A stretch of 10,538 nt of DNA from Candidatus Woesebacteria bacterium UBA5073 (GTDB taxonomy: Bacteria > Patescibacteriota > Microgenomatia > UBA8517), in assembly GCA_002415845.1 (NCBI GenBank), contig DIAR01000001.1, forward strand, positions 911 to 11,448. The letters are read 5' to 3'. A program made the translations under genes and the position numbers. Below, in pieces: positions 6,128 to 10,538 of the stretch; position 1 is the stretch's first letter, and every line of letters starts with the position of its first letter. Under the pieces are notes generated by a model. It was not told the DNA's origin, did not search any database, and saw only the letters and a program-made list of their open reading frames with translations.

Positions 6128-7286
6128 AACGAATTTTTCTTAAAAAAGCAGGAATTTCAAACTTTTCGCCGAATAAATCGTCATCGTCTTGGGGTGTTCC
6201 GTTTTGTGGTTCTTCTTCTTTTTCTTCCTCAACAGGTGCTTCTTCGCCTTCATTTCTCTGTGGTAATTCACTCACCACTCCCTGAATCGGAGGTTCTGCC
6301 GGTTTAGACATCTTAGCCAGTTGAGCTCTGGTTTCATCAAAGCCAGTCGCGATAACGGTAATTCTGACCTGATCAACCAAATCATCTTTAACGACAGCTC
6401 CAAAAATAATATTGGCGTCATGATCGGCTGAGGCCGAAATAATTCTGGCTGCCTCATCAACTTCAAACATCGTCAAATCATTGCCGCCGGCGATATTAAA
6501 TAGTACTCCTCTTGCTCCTTCAATCGATAAATCAAGAAGGGGTGAAGAAACTGCAGCACGGGCGGCCATCTGAGCTCTGTTTTCCCCAACTCCGGTTCCT
6601 ATTCCCAATAGAGCCGTTCCGGAACTCTTCATAATGGTCTTTACATCGGCAAAGTCAACGTTAATAAGGCCCGGTGTGACAATAATATCGGCAATTCCGC
6701 CAACAGCCTGACCCAAAACCGAATCAACCACCTTAAAAGCTTCAATTAAGGTCATCTTCCGATCAATAACATCCATCAGTCTTTGGTTGGGAATGACAAT
6801 TAAGGTATCAACCTGTTCCCGCAGTTTTTCGATTCCTTCATCGGCCGCTACCGATCTTCTGGTTCCTTCAAAAGCAAAAGGCCTGGTCACAATAGCTACC
6901 GTTAAAGCGCCTGCTTCTTTGGCTAATTTAGCAACAACGGGGGAGGCGCCCGTTCCGGTTCCGCCACCCATTCCGGCCGTTATGAAAACCATATCGGAAT
7001 CCAAAAGAAGTTCTTTTATTTTTTCTTCCGATTCTTCCGCTGCCTGCTCCCCCAAATTAGGATCGCCCCCAACACCTAAACCTTTGGTAATCTTTTCACC
7101 AATCTGTAATTTTGTTGGAGCTTTATTGGCCAGAAGAACTTGAGCGTCGGTATTTAAGGCAATAAATTCAACGCCGAAAATGTTGCCGGTGTCGATCATT
7201 GAAGAAATAGCGTTTCCGCCACCACCACCAACCCCAATAACTTTTATTTTGGCAATTCTGGCAGAATCAGGTTTTACAAGCGCCAT
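6126..7286 (-). CDS. ftsZ: Cell-division GTPase FtsZ
   Basis: A 386-residue tubulin homologue that polymerises into the cytokinetic ring. The N-terminal GTPase domain shows KVIGVGGGGGNA (15-26), ALNTDAQ (43-49) and the tubulin signature GGGTGTG (107-113). The T7 catalytic loop is NVDFADV with Asn209, Asp211 and Asp214. A variable acidic linker covers about 328-372, very rich in Glu and Asp. The conserved C-terminal peptide EKFEIPAFLRKIR (374-386) is the docking site for FtsA and other partners. The start at 7286 places the first strand at the normal distance. It follows ftsA after a 64-base gap containing a candidate promoter and inverted repeats, and has no Shine-Dalgarno. All catalytic elements are intact. 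Confidence 0.98.
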   Translation of the reverse strand: MALVKPDSARIAKIKVIGVGGGGGNAISSMIDTGNIFGVEFIALNTDAQVLLANKAPTKLQIGEKITKGLGVGGDPNLGEQAAEESEEKIKELLLDSDMVFITAGMGGGTGTGASPVVAKLAKEAGALTVAIVTRPFAFEGTRRSVAADEGIEKLREQVDTLIVIPNQRLMDVIDRKMTLIEAFKVVDSVLGQAVGGIADIIVTPGLINVDFADVKTIMKSSGTALLGIGTGVGENRAQMAARAAVSSPLLDLSIEGARGVLFNIAGGNDLTMFEVDEAARIISASADHDANIIFGAVVKDDLVDQVRITVIATGFDETRAQLAKMSKPAEPPIQGVVSELPQRNEGEEAPVEEEKEEEPQNGTPQDDDDLFGEKFEIPAFLRKIR

Positions 7287-7298
7287 ATTTTCTGGCTG

Positions 7299-7327
7299 AT
7301 TTTACAGGGGGCAGTTGTCTTTGACAA
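7299..7327 (-). promoter_or_regulatory. Candidate ftsZ promoter
   Basis: On the minus strand TTGTCA (7327-7322, five of six matches to TTGACA) is followed after 17 bases by TAAAAT (7304-7299, five of six matches to TATAAT). Transcription would begin about six bases upstream of the ftsZ ATG, giving a nearly leaderless message. This fits the lack of a Shine-Dalgarno. The -35 hexamer overlaps the inverted repeats at 7315-7337. Confidence 0.5.
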
Positions 7328-7337
7328 GTAGTCAAAG
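7315..7337. repeat. Two overlapping inverted repeats upstream of ftsZ
   Basis: Plus-strand bases 7315-7327 read TTGTC-TTT-GACAA, and bases 7319-7337 read CTTTGAC-AAGTA-GTCAAAG. The two dyads share the central CTTTGAC and are therefore mutually exclusive as RNA hairpins. No U-run follows on the minus strand, so this is not an ordinary terminator for ftsA. Covering the candidate -35 element, it could be an operator. The symmetry is seen; the function is inferred. Confidence 0.5.
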
Positions 7338-7350
7338 TAAAAACAATAAA

Positions 7351-8628
7351 CTAAGGCAGCAGATTCTTAATTAAATTCGTAATTTTTCCTGCAATACCCA
7401 TAGACGGCAGTTTAATCTTTCTCGCAAAAGAGTTCAAGTGCTCTTCAGGTTCCTGTTTGGCACCATAGATAACCAAACCAACCGGAACAACAAACGCCGG
7501 ATTAATAATATCATCAATTAATCCGCCCACACCTCTTGGAACGCCGATTCTAACAGGCAGCGAAAGCATTCTTTTGGCTGCATCAATCGTTCCCACTGTT
7601 TCAGCACCACCTCCGGTAATGACTGCTCCTGATGGTATTTTGTTGGTTATACCCGCCTTATCCAATTCCAAACGAACCATCGTAAAAATTTCGTTTAACC
7701 GGGGCTTAATTATTCCTTCAATCAAGGTTTTTTTCGAAACTTTCTTAACTTCGGCAATTCCAAGGGTTGTTAAATCCATTTGATCAGTATCTTCATCCGT
7801 TTTAACCTTAAGATTTTTCTGGCTTTCCATCGAAAGAGCCATTTTAATTTTTTCAGCTGATTCCAGAGAAACCCTTAAGCCAATTGCCAAATCGTTAGTT
7901 ACATTTTTGGCGCCAACCGGTATGACGGCCGAGTGGGCAAGTGCACCGTCGATATAGGCCCCAATCGAAGTCGTCCCGCCACCAATATCAATAATTAGAC
8001 AACCCAGCTCTTTTTCGGTGGCCGTCAGGGCCGATTCGGAAGCGGCCAGTCCGCTAAAAACCAGGCCTTCAATATCCACACCGACTTCATTTAAAGTTTT
8101 GGTAATATTTTTAATTGCCGGCGCAGCAGCTGTTACGATATGAGTTTCAACTTCCAGTCTAACCCCGCTCATTCCAACCGGATCTTTTATGCCTGTTTCG
8201 CCATCAACAATATAATCCCTGGGAATAACATGGATAACTTCCCGTGATTGAGGAAGGGAGACAGCTGAAGCTGCCTCAATTACCCGATCAACATCATCGA
8301 AAGCAATCTCACCGTTTGGTTCCGACACGGCAACCACGCCTCTTGAATTCTGGGAATGAACATGAGCCCCACCCAGGGAAATATAGGCTTTTTCCAATCG
8401 ATACCCAGCCATCCGCTCTGCCGCTTCAATCGAAGCAACCGTTGAATCGACAGCTTCATCAATATCAACAATCTGTCCCTTTTTAATACCTTTCGATTCA
8501 ACTGAAGATACACCAACAATGTTAATTGATCTTTCTCCCGATACCGAGTCATCAAGAATTTGACCTATGACAGTGGCAATTTTTGTTGAGCCTAATTCGA
8601 TACCGGCAACGATTCGGGTTTTTGACAT
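7351..8628 (-). CDS. ftsA: Cell-division protein FtsA
   Basis: A 425-residue actin-like ATPase that tethers FtsZ filaments to the membrane and recruits later divisome proteins. Phosphate-1 motif: AGIELGSTKIATVIG (8-22). The FtsA-specific 1C (SHS2) domain covers roughly 85-165. Phosphate-2 motif: IDIGGGTTS (213-221). Adenosine motif: VITGGGAET (336-344). The C-terminus GIAGKITNLIKNLLP (411-425) is an amphipathic helix, the expected membrane-targeting sequence. Length and order are typical. The ATG at 8628 is preceded by an A-rich stretch without a Shine-Dalgarno, and the gene lies 32 bases after the ftsQ stop. It ends in TAG, 64 bases before ftsZ. Confidence 0.97.
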   Translation of the reverse strand: MSKTRIVAGIELGSTKIATVIGQILDDSVSGERSINIVGVSSVESKGIKKGQIVDIDEAVDSTVASIEAAERMAGYRLEKAYISLGGAHVHSQNSRGVVAVSEPNGEIAFDDVDRVIEAASAVSLPQSREVIHVIPRDYIVDGETGIKDPVGMSGVRLEVETHIVTAAAPAIKNITKTLNEVGVDIEGLVFSGLAASESALTATEKELGCLIIDIGGGTTSIGAYIDGALAHSAVIPVGAKNVTNDLAIGLRVSLESAEKIKMALSMESQKNLKVKTDEDTDQMDLTTLGIAEVKKVSKKTLIEGIIKPRLNEIFTMVRLELDKAGITNKIPSGAVITGGGAETVGTIDAAKRMLSLPVRIGVPRGVGGLIDDIINPAFVVPVGLVIYGAKQEPEEHLNSFARKIKLPSMGIAGKITNLIKNLLP

Positions 8629-8660
8629 GATTTTATTTTTTTTTAGATTCGCTTCGCGTT

Positions 8661-9359
8661 TTATCTTAACACTGGGTTTTTAAAACGCAAGTCAATCTCC
8701 TTAATTTGGAGATCATTTTCTATTTTAGGTTCTTTTGTATTGCTGTTCAATACGTCCATTACTAATTTTAAAGATCCGAATAAGACTGAAGCGTCACGAT
8801 CGAGTGGAAAAATAACTTTTTTCCCATCAGGCAGAAAAGTTTCCAAAGATTCGTTTATTAAAGTTCCCCTTTTGACAAAATAGGTGTTATAAAACAAATT
8901 AATGATTTGCAGAGCGTTATTTTCTTCAGTACCAACTTTTTCACCAACGTTTTTGAGCGAACCGGAAATTTCAACCGCAGGCAAGTTGGTCTCATCAAGA
9001 ATTCTGATAATCAAGCCTTCATTATCAGTCAGAGCATATTTTTTTTGGGCCAAACTGTAAATGGCATTAATGGCCTTTTTTTCAACCAGATTTATCCTTA
9101 AGATATCCGGAATCTGATAATTAATTGAATATTCTTTTACAGTTGAATCGTCCTTAAAAACCTGAATTAAGTCTTTTTTCACCGTTAAAAGATTTTTTCC
9201 CGCCTCTTTGGTCAATAGATCCTGCGTACTTTGGCTGCACGGGCCATATTGGCTAATACACTGAAACTTTTTAACGATAATAATTTTAGGAAAAACATAA
9301 AAAAATAACCCTAGGAGGGCTACAACTAAAAACAGAACAACAAAACGTATATATTTCAC
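8661..9359 (-). CDS. ftsQ: Cell-division protein FtsQ/DivIB
   Basis: A 232-residue bitopic membrane protein. One transmembrane helix (about 5-24, VVLFLVVALLGLFFYVF) leaves a very short cytoplasmic end. The rest is predicted to lie outside the membrane, starting with a POTRA-like segment (about 26-98, ending with the strand DILRINLVEKKAINAIY) and a beta domain after it. FtsQ/DivIB connects early and late divisome proteins through FtsB and FtsL. Sequence identity to known FtsQ is low, so the call rests on topology, size, the POTRA pattern and its place between murG and ftsA. The start codon is GTG at 9359 and overlaps the murG stop as GTGA, a four-base overlap. Cys34 and Cys41 lie close together in the predicted outside domain. 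GC is about 30-33%. Confidence 0.85.
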   Translation of the reverse strand: MKYIRFVVLFLVVALLGLFFYVFPKIIIVKKFQCISQYGPCSQSTQDLLTKEAGKNLLTVKKDLIQVFKDDSTVKEYSINYQIPDILRINLVEKKAINAIYSLAQKKYALTDNEGLIIRILDETNLPAVEISGSLKNVGEKVGTEENNALQIINLFYNTYFVKRGTLINESLETFLPDGKKVIFPLDRDASVLFGSLKLVMDVLNSNTKEPKIENDLQIKEIDLRFKNPVLR

Positions 9360-10468
9360 CGTAACTCTTTTTGAATAATATCGACAAATTTTTCGGCGGC
9401 CTTAAGATCCGGGCTTTTTATATCCATCAGTTTTTTACCAACTTCCGGGTTTTCCATCCGAAGATTAATATTTTTTAATAGCAAATCCGGCATAATCTGA
9501 TTCTGATCAAGAACTTCTACCAAACCCAGCTTTTTGGCCATCTCGGCGTTTTTCTTTTGCTCTTCCAAATAAGACCAAGGGATGGGTATTAATAAAGCAT
9601 TCTTCCTGGCTGCAATTATTTCCGAAACCGTATTCGCACCCGCCCTTGAAACAATCAGGTCGGCTTTTTTAAACATGTTTACCATTTCAGCAGGTTCGAC
9701 AAAGGAGTGAACCTCATATCTTTTTTGATCATTTTCCGCCAGTTGGTCTTTTATCTTCAAAAAGGATTTATATTCAACCGGACCGACCTGGTGAACAACG
9801 TGATACTTCTCAAGGAGTTTTTTGATAATCGGTTTAACCAAACGATTTATCTGAATCGAACCTCTCGATCCTCCAATAATCAAGAGTTCCGGTGGACTTG
9901 AAAGACCGGCCTTCGAATTTATTTGAAAATAATCAGACTTAGTCGGATTACCGATAACCTCCACCCGTTTTTTACCCCCCACGTAGCGTCGGCTTTCTTC
10001 TCTTGAAAGTAGAATCACTTTGGCAAAAAAGACCGAATACTTATTGGAACGCCCGATAGCGGCCGTTTGTTCATGAATAACAACGGGAATCCTAAGTAAA
10101 AATGAAACAACAACAACCGGAAAAGCCGCAAAGCCACCAAAAGAAATTACCACTTTCGGTTTTATCTTTAAAAGAAGATACAAGGCATGAAAAAAACCTA
10201 AGGGTATTTTGAAAAGTGAGGGTATTGTCCAAAGCGTAAAACGTCTCTGCAAACGTCCCGTAAGAAGCGAATAAAAGGTTATTTCTTTCGACGGAAATAT
10301 CTTTGCCTCAAGAGTGGTAATATTTTTTCCTTCAATGGCTTGTTTGGAACCAATCCAAGACAACTTCCAAGGCAAATTACGTTTCTTTATTTCATCAACT
10401 ACCGAAAGGGCCGTTGTCCCTGCGTGTCCGCCGGTAAAAACAATATCAATATTACTTTTCATTGGCAT
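9356..10468 (-). CDS. murG: UDP-GlcNAc:lipid I N-acetylglucosaminyltransferase MurG
   Basis: A 370-residue GT28-family enzyme that adds GlcNAc to lipid I at the inner face of the membrane, making lipid II. The N-terminal loop is TGGHAG (12-17), a shortened form of the usual GGGTGGH that keeps the conserved His. SFGGF (109-113) and IHEQTAAIGRSNK (131-143) match the GMGGY and HEQN blocks. GGSRGS (199-204), SRAGANTVSEI (274-284) and EEQKKNA (302-308) correspond to the C-terminal UDP-GlcNAc site (GGSQGA, RSGALTVSE, HQxxNA). The ATG at 10468 is followed by another at 10462, giving an N-terminus (MKSNIDIVFTGG) closer to the family; either is possible and neither has a Shine-Dalgarno. It overlaps the 3' end of ftsW by 17 (or 11) bases and ftsQ by four. 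Confidence 0.95.
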   Translation of the reverse strand: MPMKSNIDIVFTGGHAGTTALSVVDEIKKRNLPWKLSWIGSKQAIEGKNITTLEAKIFPSKEITFYSLLTGRLQRRFTLWTIPSLFKIPLGFFHALYLLLKIKPKVVISFGGFAAFPVVVVSFLLRIPVVIHEQTAAIGRSNKYSVFFAKVILLSREESRRYVGGKKRVEVIGNPTKSDYFQINSKAGLSSPPELLIIGGSRGSIQINRLVKPIIKKLLEKYHVVHQVGPVEYKSFLKIKDQLAENDQKRYEVHSFVEPAEMVNMFKKADLIVSRAGANTVSEIIAARKNALLIPIPWSYLEEQKKNAEMAKKLGLVEVLDQNQIMPDLLLKNINLRMENPEVGKKLMDIKSPDLKAAEKFVDIIQKELR

Positions 10469-10538
10469 ATTTTGAGATATTTAAAAGTATACCAGTCGCA
10501 AAGAGAATTGTAACAAGAGCCGATCCGCCATATGAAAT
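10452..10538 (-). CDS. ftsW: FtsW, C-terminal fragment (5' end outside window)
   Basis: From the window edge the minus strand is open for 28 codons to a TAA at 10454-10452. The peptide starts ISYGGSALVTILFATGIL and finishes LNISKYANEK. ISYGGSAL plus a hydrophobic last helix and LNIS is the signature C-terminus of FtsW, the SEDS glycosyltransferase of the septum. The frame overlaps the murG start, as expected for the common ftsW-murG order. A SEDS protein is certain enough; FtsW rather than RodA follows from the motif and from the neighbours. Confidence 0.82.
   Translation of the reverse strand: MSYGGSALVTILFATGILLNISKYANEK

Noticed and set aside
7321..7352. A plus-strand promoter starting with TTGACA at 7321-7326, antisense to the ftsZ leader.
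   Set aside because: The nearest -10-like TAAACT is 20 bases away and no plus-strand gene follows; the hexamer is better explained as part of the inverted repeats.
6126..10538. In-frame UGA recoding, as in some CPR lineages.
   Set aside because: TGA ends murG and the 152-residue gene at sensible positions, and tryptophan is encoded by TGG at the conserved sites I translated directly.

Overview
This window looks like an ordinary chromosomal stretch from a small-genome bacterium, most likely a Candidate Phyla Radiation (Patescibacteria) member and plausibly a Microgenomates-type lineage. That placement is inferred from divergent but complete core proteins: a short-looped MurG, an isoleucyl-tRNA synthetase with altered class I signatures, a compact division cluster, and almost no Shine-Dalgarno sequences. 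No database search was possible. UGA is used as a normal stop (murG and the 152-residue gene both end in TGA), so the UGA=Gly code of Gracilibacteria/SR1 does not apply. GC content by hand count is uneven: roughly 43-50% in ftsZ and ileS, about 30-33% in ftsQ and the unknown gene.

Layout: almost everything lies on the minus strand, so transcription runs from the right edge to the left. At the right edge is the 3' end of ftsW (not visible as a long ORF because the window cuts it), overlapping murG. Then come ftsQ, ftsA and ftsZ, which form a compact division and cell-wall (dcw) cluster. A 152-residue protein of unknown function follows, then ileS, rodA, rplU (bL21), rpmA (bL27) and parB. At the extreme left, on the plus strand and convergent with parB, is the 3' end of a gene whose last 35 codons read like the C-terminus of signal peptidase I (lepB). 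No stretch over 300 bases lacks a gene. There are no tRNAs, rRNAs, CRISPR arrays, insertion sequences or prophage genes.

Function: FtsW (septal glycosyltransferase), MurG (lipid II synthesis), FtsQ (divisome connector), FtsA (membrane anchor) and FtsZ (cytoskeletal ring) act together in septation. RodA polymerises peptidoglycan for elongation. ParB segregates the chromosome. The remaining genes serve translation. The order ftsZ - unknown - ileS recalls Gram-positive clusters, where ylm/sepF/divIVA genes sit between ftsZ and ileS.

Most noteworthy: the IleRS has GVHH in place of HIGH and PMHKS in place of KMSKS. An uncharacterised AT-rich gene sits between ftsZ and ileS, carries the window's only clear Shine-Dalgarno, and ends at an 11-bp hairpin. 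A pair of overlapping inverted repeats lies over a candidate ftsZ promoter. I found no evidence of a wholly new multi-gene system here.
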